Source of the DNA: JAGVPT01 sp963827085
Lineage (GTDB): Bacteria; Bacteroidota; Ignavibacteria; UBA10030; UBA8401
DNA: 64,000 nt
NCBI GenBank assembly: GCA_963827085.1
Contig: CAWGZY010000001.1
Location: 124,001 to 188,000, forward strand
Reading direction: 5' to 3'
Positions 1 to 9,077 of the stretch are shown one piece after another (positions within the stretch are counted from its first letter, which is position 1; each line of letters starts with the position of its first letter). The translations under genes and the position numbers were made by a program. The notes beneath the pieces were generated by a model, which was given only the letters and a program-made list of their open reading frames with translations, made no database searches and was not told the DNA's origin.

Positions 1-14
1 GTTACGGCATCATA

Positions 15-1145
15 TTGAAGACTAATACTCGCTGTAAAACTGTCCGTGTTCCGCTTGGCAAGCGGAGCTATCCGATTTATCTCGGCACGTCAATTCTTCC
101 GTCGATCGGTTCGCTTTTTCAGCGGCACCGCATGCCTAAAACGGCTGTTATCATCACGGACAGAAACGTAGCGCGGCTTTATTTGAGGAGAGTTAAAGAA
201 AGTCTTGCCGCCTCGGGGTTTATTGTGCGGTCGATCATCATTCCTGCCGGTGAAGGACAAAAGAATCTCCACCGTGCAAATGCAATATATTCAGACTTGC
301 TCCGGTGGAATATAGAGCGTCAATCGACGATCGTAGCGTTGGGCGGAGGAGTCGTCGGCGACCTTGCGGGTTTTATTGCATCGACGTACCAACGTGGAGT
401 TCGCTTTGTGCAGGTGCCGACCACACTGCTTGCTCAGGTCGATTCTTCCGTAGGAGGAAAAGTGGGCGTTAACCATGCGCTTGGGAAGAATATGGTGGGA
501 ACATTTTATCAACCGGATTTTGTCGCTGCGGATATCGAAACGCTCCAAACTCTTCCGCGGCGTGAAATCGTCTGCGGCCTTGGCGAGGTGCTCAAGTACG
601 GTATCATCATGGACAGGAAATTCTTTGCGTACACCGTGAAGCACACCGATACCATCCTATCCAAAAACAACGCACACCTTATCAGAATCGTCGGTGAGTG
701 TTGCCGGATGAAAGCGGATATTGTCTCACGGGATGAACGGGAAAGGAACCTCCGCGCCATTCTTAATTTCGGACATACCGTTGGACATGCTTTAGAACAT
801 GCGGGAAATTATCGTTTGCTAAGACACGGCGAAGCCATCCTCCTCGGAATGGTTGCCGAAACGTTCGCCGCTCTCCGTCTCGGATTAATTACTCCGATGG
901 CAGCCGGACGAATCGAAAACGCCGTTCTCTCAATTCCTCTGCCGTCTTTGCGCGGCGTAAAATTTTCTCCGTCAAAGCTTCTCTCGACAATGCGCGTCGA
1001 CAAAAAGGTCTCCGACGGAAAAATCAGGCTCGTGCTTCCGACGTCAATTGGAAAAGCGACGCTGGCAATCCCCGTCGACGAAAATATTATCCTCGACTCA
1101 CTCTCGTATCTTCAAGGATTTTTGGCTTCGCGCAAACTACTGTGA
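15..1145 (+). CDS. aroB: 3-dehydroquinate synthase
   Basis: This enzyme converts DAHP to 3-dehydroquinate, the second step of the shikimate pathway, using NAD and a divalent metal. The protein shows the NAD-binding block GGGVVGDLAGF near residues 110-120, followed by the VPTTLLAQVDSSVGGK signature near 134-149. A Glu near 191 (GLGEVLKYG), His 254 (FGHTVGHA) and His 271 (RHGEA) sit where the family binds zinc. The length (376 aa) is normal. The first visible start is TTG at 15; the frame is open to the window edge, so the true start may lie outside. aroE, another gene of this pathway, is at 53847-54710 and not in the same operon. Confidence 0.95.
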   Translation: MKTNTRCKTVRVPLGKRSYPIYLGTSILPSIGSLFQRHRMPKTAVIITDRNVARLYLRRVKESLAASGFIVRSIIIPAGEGQKNLHRANAIYSDLLRWNIERQSTIVALGGGVVGDLAGFIASTYQRGVRFVQVPTTLLAQVDSSVGGKVGVNHALGKNMVGTFYQPDFVAADIETLQTLPRREIVCGLGEVLKYGIIMDRKFFAYTVKHTDTILSKNNAHLIRIVGECCRMKADIVSRDERERNLRAILNFGHTVGHALEHAGNYRLLRHGEAILLGMVAETFAALRLGLITPMAAGRIENAVLSIPLPSLRGVKFSPSKLLSTMRVDKKVSDGKIRLVLPTSIGKATLAIPVDENIILDSLSYLQGFLASRKLL

Positions 1146-1201
1146 TTACTCTGATGGCTCAGATTTTGCCGCAGACTGCAGGTTTATAGATACTTTCTAT
1201 T

Positions 1202-2584
1202 TTACTTCCTCCCATCGCCGGCCAATATTTCTAATTCCCGGATCAATTGCGGAACGAATGCAAGATGTTCCGGCTTCATCAACGCACTGCGTAAAATCGT
1301 CATCATTTCGCGGTCGGGGTTGACCTGCGGGTGAAGCTGTTTTGCGTGTTTTGAATGAACATGGAGCAGGGCAAGGAATAATGGATGAGTGGAATGGTGC
1401 ATTCCGTCCGAAAATATTTTTTCCGATCGTTGAGTGATGAGTGAAGCTGCCAACGGTTTTGTTCTTGGGAAATAGGTAACGATATCAAGTTCCGGTTTGA
1501 CAAACTCACTGAGTATGCTGCTGGAAGCAATGAGTCTCGAGAATTCGAGAGCAGCACGCCTGGTTTTTGACAGAATGGCTCCGAGACCCGCTTCAGGGTG
1601 CAACGGAATGCATTGCAGAGTGAACCAGAGCGCTGCTGCGGCTGCACCGGGACGCGAGCATTCAAGGCTGATCTCGCCGAGATGCAAATCATTCGAGGTG
1701 AAATAGGTATACGGCGAATCATGCTTGTAGAATCTTCCCGCTGACGGATCGCTGAACAATATGCAGCCGCAGCCGTACGGCTGCAGTCCGTGCTTGTGCG
1801 GGTCGACGACGATGCTGTCGCACTCGAATAAATGGAGATATGGTGCGGCGTTAATGAGCGAAGACTTTTGTTGCGCGAGCAGCATGAAGAATCCGCCGTA
1901 CGCAGCATCGGCATGAACGCGGACGTTATGGTTCCTGCAGAGGGGAATGATTTTTTCCAGAGGATCGAGCGCTCCAAGGGATGTTGTACCGATCGTTGCC
2001 ACCACCGTGCCGACTTTTCCCGCCTTCAATGCTTTTTCAAGTGCATCGCAGTCTATTCTTCCAAATTCATCAGATGGAATTTCCATCGACTCTGCTCCGA
2101 TAACTTCGCACATCCGTTTATGCGTATAGTGGGCGGAAGCCGAAAACGCAATACCTTTCTTTGGATGAAGAGATCGCGCGACCCAGAGAGCTTCAAGATT
2201 CGCAATTGTGCCGCTGCTGGTGAGATGTCCGAGATGCTTTTCGTAACCGAACATGCGGGCAAGGTCTGCGACCACCTCAATTTCCATCTTGGCCGTCGCC
2301 GGTCCGCCGTCCAGTGCATGATTGTTGGGGTTAATTTTCATTGCCATCTGATACGTCGCCGCTGCAATAGGATGAGGCGGCTTTAACATCTGTCCGGCAT
2401 AACGAGGATGAAAGAAAGGATAATTCTCTTTCATGCGTTCGGCAAATTCATCAGCCACTTTGTCGACAAGCAGAGGGTCAACCTTCAGCGTTTCATCATC
2501 CACGAATTCTCCCCATGTAGATTCCCATTCGTTTTCTAATGCCGCAAGGCGCTCGGACAACATCTCATATTTTGGTGATTTCAT
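1202..2584 (-). CDS. PLP-dependent group II amino acid decarboxylase
   Basis: A fold-type I pyridoxal-phosphate enzyme of the glutamate/aromatic amino acid decarboxylase family, expected to decarboxylate an amino acid in the cytoplasm. The Schiff-base lysine is Lys264 in VDPHKHGLQPYG, and the cofactor-pairing Asp226 lies in HADAAYGG. A Gly/Ser stretch TSSGTIANLEAL near 122-133 would hold the phosphate. The N-terminal PHPIAAATYQMAMKINPN region matches the family's substrate-cap segment. Length 460 aa is typical. The gene converges on aroB with a 56-base gap. The substrate (Glu, Tyr, Asp or other) cannot be told from sequence alone; some homologues are annotated simply as aspartate aminotransferase family proteins. 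Confidence 0.88.
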   Translation of the reverse strand: MKSPKYEMLSERLAALENEWESTWGEFVDDETLKVDPLLVDKVADEFAERMKENYPFFHPRYAGQMLKPPHPIAAATYQMAMKINPNNHALDGGPATAKMEIEVVADLARMFGYEKHLGHLTSSGTIANLEALWVARSLHPKKGIAFSASAHYTHKRMCEVIGAESMEIPSDEFGRIDCDALEKALKAGKVGTVVATIGTTSLGALDPLEKIIPLCRNHNVRVHADAAYGGFFMLLAQQKSSLINAAPYLHLFECDSIVVDPHKHGLQPYGCGCILFSDPSAGRFYKHDSPYTYFTSNDLHLGEISLECSRPGAAAAALWFTLQCIPLHPEAGLGAILSKTRRAALEFSRLIASSSILSEFVKPELDIVTYFPRTKPLAASLITQRSEKIFSDGMHHSTHPLFLALLHVHSKHAKQLHPQVNPDREMMTILRSALMKPEHLAFVPQLIRELEILAGDGRK

Positions 2585-2780
2585 ACGCTAATTCTTTTTA
2601 TTGGCAATATAATCTGAGAAGAGTCCCGATGCAAGAGATTGCTGAAAATTGAGAGTTGTGAAATTCATTTGACATGCTACTTTAACAAAAGTCTTAATTT
2701 ACTATTAATTAATGGGGGGATAACACTCTGATAACGGCAACTTCCTACTTTTGTGCATGCAAATGAGGAAGGAAGCCTAA

Positions 2781-3923
2781 ATGAAAATTGCATATTTCAA
2801 TGCAAACCTGAAAGTAGGTCAGGACGGTGTCACGCGCTGTATCTACAAAATGGTCGAGGGTGTTGTCGAACGGGGGCACAAAGCGATTGCAATCACGTCA
2901 ACGCTCCCGATAGGCGAATCGCAAATACCGGTGTATGGCGTTCCGTCGGTTGTCCTGCCGCTTCAAAAAAATTATCGCATTGCTCTTCCCGGGTATCAGT
3001 CCTTTGCAAAGTATTTGCATGAATTTCAACCTGATATTCTGCATATCAACAGTCCTTGCACGCTCGGTTTTGCAGCAGTGAAATACGCGCGGCATTTCAG
3101 CATTCCGGTTATCGCAACGTACCACACGCATTTTCCGACTTATCCGAGATATTACAATCTTACCAGTTTTGAAGATTTGGCGTGGCGGGTTTTGCGCCGC
3201 CTCTACAATAACGTGGACCGTACTCTCGTGCCGACGAATCCGATTCTGCAGGAACTTCGCGATCATGGCGTAGAGCGCCTTAATTATCTTCCGAACGGAG
3301 TTGACACGGCAGTATTCAATCCGCTGAACCGATCGAATGAATGGCGGCAGAGATTCAGCAGCGGAGAGAAACCGATTATCCTATTTGTCAGCAGGCTCGT
3401 GTGGGAAAAAGATTTGCGCATTTTGGCGCAGACGTATCACGAACTTCGTTCGAAGCGAAACGATTTCGAAATGGTTATCGTTGGCGACGGCCATGCCCGT
3501 CAAGAATTGCAGGCGATGATGCCCGGCGCGCATTTCCTCGGATACCAATCGGGGAAAACGTTATCGGAGAGTTTTGCGTCGGCGGATGTTTTTGTTTTTC
3601 CGTCAACGACAGAAACATTCGGGCTTGTGACGCTGGAGGCGATGGCTTCCGGGCTGGCTCCCGTAGCGGCAAAAGTAGGCGGTGCAGTAGAAATTATCCA
3701 GGAAGGGCGCTCGGGATTATTCGCCGAGCCGCTGAGCAGCCCCGATCTTACAAAAAAAGTAGAATGGCTTCTCGACAATCCTAATCACAGAAAGGTCATT
3801 GCAGACCATGCACTCGCTCGTGCACAACAGTATCGATGGGAACGAATTCTCGACCAGCTTTTTGAGAGCTACACGGAAGTTATCGAGGAGTTCCGTCTCC
3901 GACGTTTCCCGCGCGCAGCCTGA
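2781..3923 (+). CDS. GT4-family glycosyltransferase (MgtA/PimB-like)
   Basis: A GT-B fold retaining glycosyltransferase that should transfer a sugar from a nucleotide donor to a lipid or glycan acceptor at the inner membrane. The N-terminal half starts with a beta-strand and a glycine-rich turn (NLKVGQDGVTR), as in GDP-mannose-dependent enzymes, followed by YHTHFPTYPRYY. The C-terminal half carries LFVSRLVWEKD near 200 and the donor-binding ETFGLVTLEAMASG with the paired Glu residues. A strong ribosome site GGAAGG lies just before the ATG at 2781. A metallophosphoesterase and a HAD phosphatase follow on the same strand, suggesting a small glycolipid or phosphoglycan operon. The acceptor is unknown. 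Confidence 0.88.
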   Translation: MKIAYFNANLKVGQDGVTRCIYKMVEGVVERGHKAIAITSTLPIGESQIPVYGVPSVVLPLQKNYRIALPGYQSFAKYLHEFQPDILHINSPCTLGFAAVKYARHFSIPVIATYHTHFPTYPRYYNLTSFEDLAWRVLRRLYNNVDRTLVPTNPILQELRDHGVERLNYLPNGVDTAVFNPLNRSNEWRQRFSSGEKPIILFVSRLVWEKDLRILAQTYHELRSKRNDFEMVIVGDGHARQELQAMMPGAHFLGYQSGKTLSESFASADVFVFPSTTETFGLVTLEAMASGLAPVAAKVGGAVEIIQEGRSGLFAEPLSSPDLTKKVEWLLDNPNHRKVIADHALARAQQYRWERILDQLFESYTEVIEEFRLRRFPRAA

Positions 3924-4935
3924 GACACGGTTCGCCGGGCATACGAGTCACCACAAAAGGCCGTTGGGAACGACGGAACCTGCAGGAGCATCATTCACCA
4001 TCGCCCATCTTTCTGATCCCCACCTCAGCAGACAATATTACCGCGAACACATCAAATCATTTAAAATTCTTTTGCGAACAATTCTCGACCATGGCTGCGA
4101 CCATCTCGTCATTACAGGGGACATAGTCAGTACTGGCGACCCGGACGACTACTACTTGGCGCGAACGATTCTCACAACCTTCGGCTTAATGGACAGCAAG
4201 AAACTCACGATTGTCCCAGGCAACCACGATGTTTTCGGCGGGCCCCATCGTGCTGTAGACGTGCTTAGTTTTCCCCGGTATATTCGTACGGTCGATTATC
4301 ACAGGCGTCTTGCGCTTTTTGAAGAGGCGTTTGCAGAAACATTTGTGGGAGTGAGAAGACTCAATGAGGACAGTCTTTTTCCGTTTGTCAAAGAAGCGGG
4401 TCCGTACTCCATCATCGGCTTGAATTCAATCCTGCCGTGGTCGTTGTGGGACAATCCGCTCGGCTCAAACGGTATGCTGAGCGACGACCAGATTTCCGCT
4501 CTTGTGCAATTACAGGAACGCAAAGAAATCTGTGGAGGGATACCGCTTGTTGCAATTCATCATCACTTCAACGACCTGAACGATGGTTCGACTGACAACA
4601 ATCTTTGGCGGAAGATCGAATCGAAGACAATGCGCATGAAACGCCGCCGTAAAACCCTCAAACTGTTTGCTGCGCTTGGCGTGCACACGGTAATGCACGG
4701 ACATGTGCATCGTAATGAGTTGTATCAACAATACGGAGTGCAGCTGGCTAACGGTGCGGGTGCCGTCTGCGATGACCCAGTCGCCATGCTGAAGTATAAC
4801 CGTCTGACATACGAGGCGGGAAAGACTACTCTTCAAATCAATACGCTGCCGATTGCGTTTCAAACTACATCCACGGCATTGTCGTTCCACCACTTCAGGT
4901 CGGTCGAACCTCGTCCCTATGTCGCACAATCATAA
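3799..4935 (+). CDS. calcineurin-like metallophosphoesterase
   Basis: A dinuclear-metal phosphoesterase. Motifs in order are HLSDPHLS near residue 70, VITGDIVSTGDPDDY near 104, VPGNHDV near 138, VAIHHHF near 250 and MHGHVHRN near 301. These give the full set of metal ligands of the family (D-x-H, GD, GNHD, H, GHxH). The frame is open from TTG 3799 and overlaps the glycosyltransferase by 125 bases, but recognisable homology begins only near residue 67. The true start may be ATG 3808 or TTG 3964, the latter just after AAAAGG; the coordinates give the longest reading. The substrate (nucleotide, phospholipid or protein phosphate) is not apparent. Confidence 0.87.
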   Translation: MQTMHSLVHNSIDGNEFSTSFLRATRKLSRSSVSDVSRAQPETRFAGHTSHHKRPLGTTEPAGASFTIAHLSDPHLSRQYYREHIKSFKILLRTILDHGCDHLVITGDIVSTGDPDDYYLARTILTTFGLMDSKKLTIVPGNHDVFGGPHRAVDVLSFPRYIRTVDYHRRLALFEEAFAETFVGVRRLNEDSLFPFVKEAGPYSIIGLNSILPWSLWDNPLGSNGMLSDDQISALVQLQERKEICGGIPLVAIHHHFNDLNDGSTDNNLWRKIESKTMRMKRRRKTLKLFAALGVHTVMHGHVHRNELYQQYGVQLANGAGAVCDDPVAMLKYNRLTYEAGKTTLQINTLPIAFQTTSTALSFHHFRSVEPRPYVAQS

Positions 4936-4941
4936 AATGAG

Positions 4942-5056
4942 ACATCTGAAAGATCGTCTCTCGCCAAGCCGCAAAGGCGCAAGGAGTCTATTTTTAAATC
5001 ATTTTGCGGCTTTGCGTCTTTGCGTGAGCCATACTCTTGGAATTATTCAGAAGTCT
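4942..5056. repeat. interspersed intergenic repeat, copy A
   Basis: This 115-base stretch between the phosphoesterase and the HAD gene begins ACATCTGAAA and ends TTATTCAGAAGTCT. Its centre is an imperfect inverted repeat built from AAGCCGCAAAGGCGCAAGG and its near-complement GCGGCTTTGCGTCTTTGCG. A related copy with the same order of blocks occurs at 43560-43696, 38 kb away, which identifies it as a dispersed element and not a local terminator. It has no open reading frame. Confidence 0.8.
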
Positions 5057-5064
5057 TAAAATGT

Positions 5065-5910
5065 ATGATTCCCGTTCATCTCAAATATCAGATTGAATCG
5101 CTGGAAAACCGGGCAAGAACGTTGGGCGCGGATTATGTGAAAATTGCCCTGTTCGACCTCGATAACACATTGATCATTGGCGACATTGGCGAGGCGGTAT
5201 TTGCACACTTGCTGGCAGACGAAGCTCCTCTCAAATGTACGTGGGAAGAGTATCAATCATTTCTTCGCTGCGACGTCTCAGCAGCTTGCCGTCTTGTCGT
5301 TGAATCAATGGCCGGGCTTACAGTCCGTGAGGTCGAAGAGGCCACGATGAAGGTATTAAAGAAACCTGCCTCCTTCATTAAAGCCGGAAACACACTCGTG
5401 CCGGTTCCGAAACCGCATCCGGGAATGAAGAAGCTCGTCTCATTGCTGCGAAAGCTCCGATACAACATCTATGTTATTTCGGCGAGCAATCAAATCTCCG
5501 TTCGAATGACGGCAGAAGAATTCTTTGGCATTCCTCCCGCATGTTCTTTTGGAATCGAAACAAAGACCGCGGACGGGTTTCTCTCGGCTACGCTTGTCAA
5601 ACCGTTTCCTATTGCAGCCGGCAAGGCAGACGTATATCATAAATATATCAACACTCTTCCGCCTCTGCTCACCGCAACCGACAGTTTGATCGATGCGCCC
5701 ATGCTTGGATTGACCGACCCGATAGGGCTTTCATTGTGGGTGGGGAAATATCGATCTGAATTCAAAGCCGTGAAGGAGCGACTCGGCCAACTGAAGCGTT
5801 TTTGCTTTGTCCAACGTCCGAGAAATTACAACTTAAGGAACAGCGTGCGGACTTTTGGGGAACAGCGAAGCAGCGAGGTCGTGTCGTCGACTGTTTTTGC
5901 AGAAATGTGA
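5065..5910 (+). CDS. HAD-IB family (SerB-like) phosphatase
   Basis: A haloacid dehalogenase superfamily hydrolase that should remove a phosphate from a small molecule through an aspartyl-phosphate intermediate. Motif I is FDLDNTL near residue 30 with the nucleophile and acid/base Asp pair, motif II is VISASNQ near 138, and motif III is ATDSLIDAPML near 200. ATG 5065 is preferred because the upstream in-frame codons (5020-5064) lie in a dispersed repeat. The length of about 281 aa fits HAD-IB proteins such as phosphoserine or glycerol-phosphate phosphatases. The 3' end overlaps the convergent glycosidase-like gene by 85 bases, so one C-terminus may be extended. Confidence 0.85.
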   Translation: MIPVHLKYQIESLENRARTLGADYVKIALFDLDNTLIIGDIGEAVFAHLLADEAPLKCTWEEYQSFLRCDVSAACRLVVESMAGLTVREVEEATMKVLKKPASFIKAGNTLVPVPKPHPGMKKLVSLLRKLRYNIYVISASNQISVRMTAEEFFGIPPACSFGIETKTADGFLSATLVKPFPIAAGKADVYHKYINTLPPLLTATDSLIDAPMLGLTDPIGLSLWVGKYRSEFKAVKERLGQLKRFCFVQRPRNYNLRNSVRTFGEQRSSEVVSSTVFAEM

Positions 5911-8201
5911 TTTGGGGAGGAGGCAGCTGCATTTTTTACTGCGAACGGAAGATAGATTTCAATGGCAGCCGGCAGAGACTCACCGCTGAAATTTCCTTCG
6001 AAGTGTATAACAGCGCTGGTTTCACCGGTGAACGACAAGGAACATGAAATCTCGCCGAACGTTGTCGGTACATTCTTCAATTTCACATTCTTCCCCTTTT
6101 GGACCAATCTGTTGATATTCCCTTTGAAGAGTGAGATGCCGCCATTCTCTTCTTTGACCATGCAGCTCCGAAGAAAAAGAATAATCTCTGCCGCAGCCCA
6201 TCCATGATGCCCGTCGCCCATCGTCCCGCCGCCGGTGCGCGGATGAATGGCTTCAGGGAGAGAGTACGGCGGCGTCGCCTGCCGAAAAATCGTCTCTGCC
6301 ACTTCCCACGCTTTGGCGACTTCGCCCAGTACCAAAAAAGAATGTGCGATCTGGAGAGTGAGATACGGATTGTATCCTGAATGGATGATGGGATGGAAAA
6401 ATCCCTTCTCATCGACAAATTCCGCTTCAAGTTTTCGCAGCGTGTTGGAGAGATGATGCAAGCGATCCTCGAACAGCTCGAGCGGATAAATGCTGGATAT
6501 CGAACCGATGGCACTCTCGTCGAAGCTGCGATCCTGTGTTGCCGGAATGAGTTTTTCGCCGATACGTCGCTCGACCTCCTGCAGAGATTGTGCAATGTCT
6601 GATTCAAACGCCTGAACTTCCTGCACAAAAAACTGCTCGTCGGCTTTCACGCTGAGCGCCGCGGCAATGCGGACCATCGCCTTGAGTCCCGCGAGAGACC
6701 AGAACGTATCCCAATAATATTGATCGACTGTGCCGAGATGTTCCGCACTGATGCCCGGCGGCATCAAGCCGTTATGGTATTGTTTTCGTTTGTGTGCGAT
6801 CCACAAGGCGGCGCGTTTGAGATTGGGATACCAGTTTTTCAGCCAGAGATGCTGCCTATTAAGCAGAAAGTGTTGATGAACCGTCCAGAGAACGGCGCCG
6901 TTGGAATCCCACTCTCCGTCCGGCCCGCGAAAGAACCCATCCGGCGTAAGACGCTCCGGAAATGCGTCGATCACCTGTCGTGAACGCTTGTGAAAACCGA
7001 GCACGTCAAGGGCCCGGATCATCAGCGTTGCGTCTCTGTACCAGAAGTGATGGTAAAGAAACGGTCCGGGCGAGATGAAATCGTTGTCGTTAAGTTCCAG
7101 TAGGGCAAGTCTGCTGGCATCGAACAATGTCTGTAATTTTTTATCAGCGAATTCAAATTGGGCGCCCGTCGAGAGTTCTTTCTCCCATTTTGCCTGCTGG
7201 TCGGATTTCCGTTTCTCGAACGAAACCCGCCAAGTTTGTTTTGTCCCCCGCCGCCGGATCCGTTGTTCTTCCTCAAGCGCGGCGCTGTAATGAACGCACT
7301 TTTCTTCACCCGGCGCCAGGTCGAACATGAACGCCGCCACCGCGTGCGCGAGCCCGCGCTCGCACTGAGACGACGTTGTGGAATTCTCGTCGAATAACTT
7401 CATCGTTCTTTGCCCAAGAAGGTGAGCGAGGTCGCCATTCTTGAGCGATGAGCAGAAAATTTTGTCGGGTGTTTCTGCAAAAACGACACCGGTGGATTTG
7501 TTCACTTGGGCAATGCGCGGTAATTTGAAATCGACCGAAGAAACCGGGGCAACACCCTCGGGGTTGAATGGCCGGATGGCGACACACAGTGCGCCGGTTT
7601 TTTTCTTGCCGCTGTTGTTTGTGGCCGAGGCTTTGGCAAACAGGACATCGAACGCGTGATTTGTCGGCGCGGCGAAATGCTCAAGCGTCAGGCCAACGCC
7701 ATCCACAGTAAATCGAGTAGTAAGGCACGGGAACGTTGTTTCTATTGTTTGCTCCCCGCCGGCGGATAAGGAAGGAAAAAATACCTTGTCATCAACGACG
7801 AGCCATGTATCGATCGACCATTCGCGGGGGAGGGGTGTTGCGAGGCCGCAGGGGTCGATAATCGCTTCGTGAAATCCGTTCAGCGTTCCCACCATCGTCC
7901 AATTACGATGAGTGACATTGACGAGGAGCGGATTCTGCGCTCGCGGAATATAACTCTCGCTCTTCGGGTCGAGTTGTTTGTGCACCCAGAACGGATATAT
8001 CCAGTCCCGCCTCATCTGCAATACCGCAAAGTTCAACAGCCCCCGCACGATGACCGGCGTGCTGAGCAGAAAGAGTTCTTTCGGGAATCCCCTGCCTTCG
8101 ACATCGCTAAACTTTCCGGCAAGCTGGAATTGCTTGATGGAACTCTCCGGCAATTGCAGCCGCCGCAGCGCTTGCTCGAGTATGTACGAATTGAGATTCA
8201 T
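5826..8201 (-). CDS. six-hairpin glycosidase-like protein
   Basis: A large soluble protein of about 791 aa with no signal peptide. The N-terminal 300 residues look like a beta-sandwich domain. The rest resembles an (alpha/alpha)6 barrel of glycogen-debranching, trehalase or GH15-like enzymes: FLYHHFWYRDATLMIRAL, DGFFRGPDGEWDSNGA, DQYYWDTFWSLAGLKAM and HPRTGGGTMGDGHHGW. Acidic residues in these blocks are candidate catalytic acids, but I cannot assign them. It probably acts on an alpha-glucan or other cytoplasmic oligosaccharide. The first ATG is at 8201; an in-frame TTG lies at 8231. Neither start has a clear ribosome site. It may be called a hypothetical or amylo-alpha-1,6-glucosidase-like protein elsewhere. 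Confidence 0.8.
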   Translation of the reverse strand: MNLNSYILEQALRRLQLPESSIKQFQLAGKFSDVEGRGFPKELFLLSTPVIVRGLLNFAVLQMRRDWIYPFWVHKQLDPKSESYIPRAQNPLLVNVTHRNWTMVGTLNGFHEAIIDPCGLATPLPREWSIDTWLVVDDKVFFPSLSAGGEQTIETTFPCLTTRFTVDGVGLTLEHFAAPTNHAFDVLFAKASATNNSGKKKTGALCVAIRPFNPEGVAPVSSVDFKLPRIAQVNKSTGVVFAETPDKIFCSSLKNGDLAHLLGQRTMKLFDENSTTSSQCERGLAHAVAAFMFDLAPGEEKCVHYSAALEEEQRIRRRGTKQTWRVSFEKRKSDQQAKWEKELSTGAQFEFADKKLQTLFDASRLALLELNDNDFISPGPFLYHHFWYRDATLMIRALDVLGFHKRSRQVIDAFPERLTPDGFFRGPDGEWDSNGAVLWTVHQHFLLNRQHLWLKNWYPNLKRAALWIAHKRKQYHNGLMPPGISAEHLGTVDQYYWDTFWSLAGLKAMVRIAAALSVKADEQFFVQEVQAFESDIAQSLQEVERRIGEKLIPATQDRSFDESAIGSISSIYPLELFEDRLHHLSNTLRKLEAEFVDEKGFFHPIIHSGYNPYLTLQIAHSFLVLGEVAKAWEVAETIFRQATPPYSLPEAIHPRTGGGTMGDGHHGWAAAEIILFLRSCMVKEENGGISLFKGNINRLVQKGKNVKLKNVPTTFGEISCSLSFTGETSAVIHFEGNFSGESLPAAIEIYLPFAVKNAAASSPNHISAKTVDDTTSLLRCSPKVRTLFLKL

Positions 8202-8410
8202 TCGGCGTATTGCAAGGTTAATGGTAATCAAATCTGCATTTGAATATAGACTCAGTTTGTCCCTGATTCAAGTAGCAACTGCGGTATTTGCCTGGATTTT
8301 CAAAGATTTAACAATTCCTTAAAGTAAGTCTAATATCAGGCTAACAGGCAGATGGTATCATTATGCATTCAACGAGCGGCTCCGAATCTTCACATTTCCG
8401 AGGCGAAGTC

Positions 8411-8599
8411 ATGATACTTCAAAGAAATCAGATTGAACAGCCCTTCATGTTTTGGTTGATCCGAGAACTGTTTGCCACTGAGCAAGGAATTGAAGAAGAG
8501 TTGAAGCCGATCAGCAACCGGGAATTTTATACATGGATGGGCTTGCTTTCTGTCGCACTGCTTATCTATGGAGCCGTCTTCCGTTTTTTTGCCGCCTGA
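8411..8599 (+). CDS. small single-span membrane protein
   Basis: A 62-aa protein of unknown function. The start ATG 8411 was chosen over an upstream ATG at 8363 because GAGG lies seven bases before it. The N-terminal two thirds are charged and hydrophilic (around QGIEEELKP). The C-terminus is one hydrophobic span, WMGLLSVALLIYGAVFRFF, ending with two alanines. Such a layout suggests a cytoplasmic domain tail-anchored in the inner membrane. It stands alone between a divergent glycosidase-like gene and a long intergenic stretch. I recognise no family. Confidence 0.55.
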   Translation: MILQRNQIEQPFMFWLIRELFATEQGIEEELKPISNREFYTWMGLLSVALLIYGAVFRFFAA

Positions 8600-9077
8600 A
8601 AATTACCCCCCCAAAGTTGTTAAACTTCGACACTCTCCGGCGTGTCCCATAAACATGCTAAGACGCTGAATCCGATTTTATTTGATCAGAATGCTGTTGG
8701 TTCTGCACTCAGTAATTTCCGGGATATTAGTGTATATATATCGATAAAAATAAACTTTAGTCCGGATCGGAAGAAGTGGTTGGTTGAAGGGACGGACGAA
8801 AGCCAATCGTATTAAACGTACGGTTGGCTTTTTTATTTGTAGACGTCGGACACTTTCTTGATTTATCTTACCAACTCATGGTACACATTTGTAAAGCGTC
8901 CACTAAGAACACTAAAAAACACGAAGGTTCAGATTCGCGAGAGGCGATATGTAAGATCGCCCAAAATTCTTCCTTCTTGATTATTCGCCATTCAACTCAT
9001 ATTTTTAAGGAGAAAAAGGAATCACTTCTTCCCCGTTTTTGTTTTGGAATCCGAACCGGTAGCCTCAGAGATAATGA
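8600..9077. other. intergenic region with terminator and repeat fragment
   Basis: No credible gene is visible in these 478 bases. The segment contains a rho-independent terminator at 8799-8836. It also has one arm of the CACGAAGG-type dispersed repeat near 8900-8928 (GTCCACTAAGAACACTAAAA followed by CACGAAGG) without its matching arm. The first 200 bases are AT-rich and end in a purine-rich run before the terminator, so a short non-coding transcript is possible but unsupported. Confidence 0.5.
8799..8836 (+). terminator. rho-independent terminator
   Basis: AAAGCCAATCG pairs with CGGTTGGCTTT (11 bp with one G-T pair) around a short loop and is followed directly by a T run. It would stop plus-strand transcripts about 200 bases after the small membrane protein gene, or end an unrecognised short RNA starting in the preceding 200 bases. 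Confidence 0.75.

Noticed and set aside
1303..1977. A 224-codon minus-strand frame inside the decarboxylase
   Set aside because: The decarboxylase frame carries the PLP motifs; this one is Ser/Arg-rich with no recognisable domain.
8700..8836. Possible small RNA ending at the terminator at 8799-8836
   Set aside because: No promoter or conserved structure other than the terminator could be identified.
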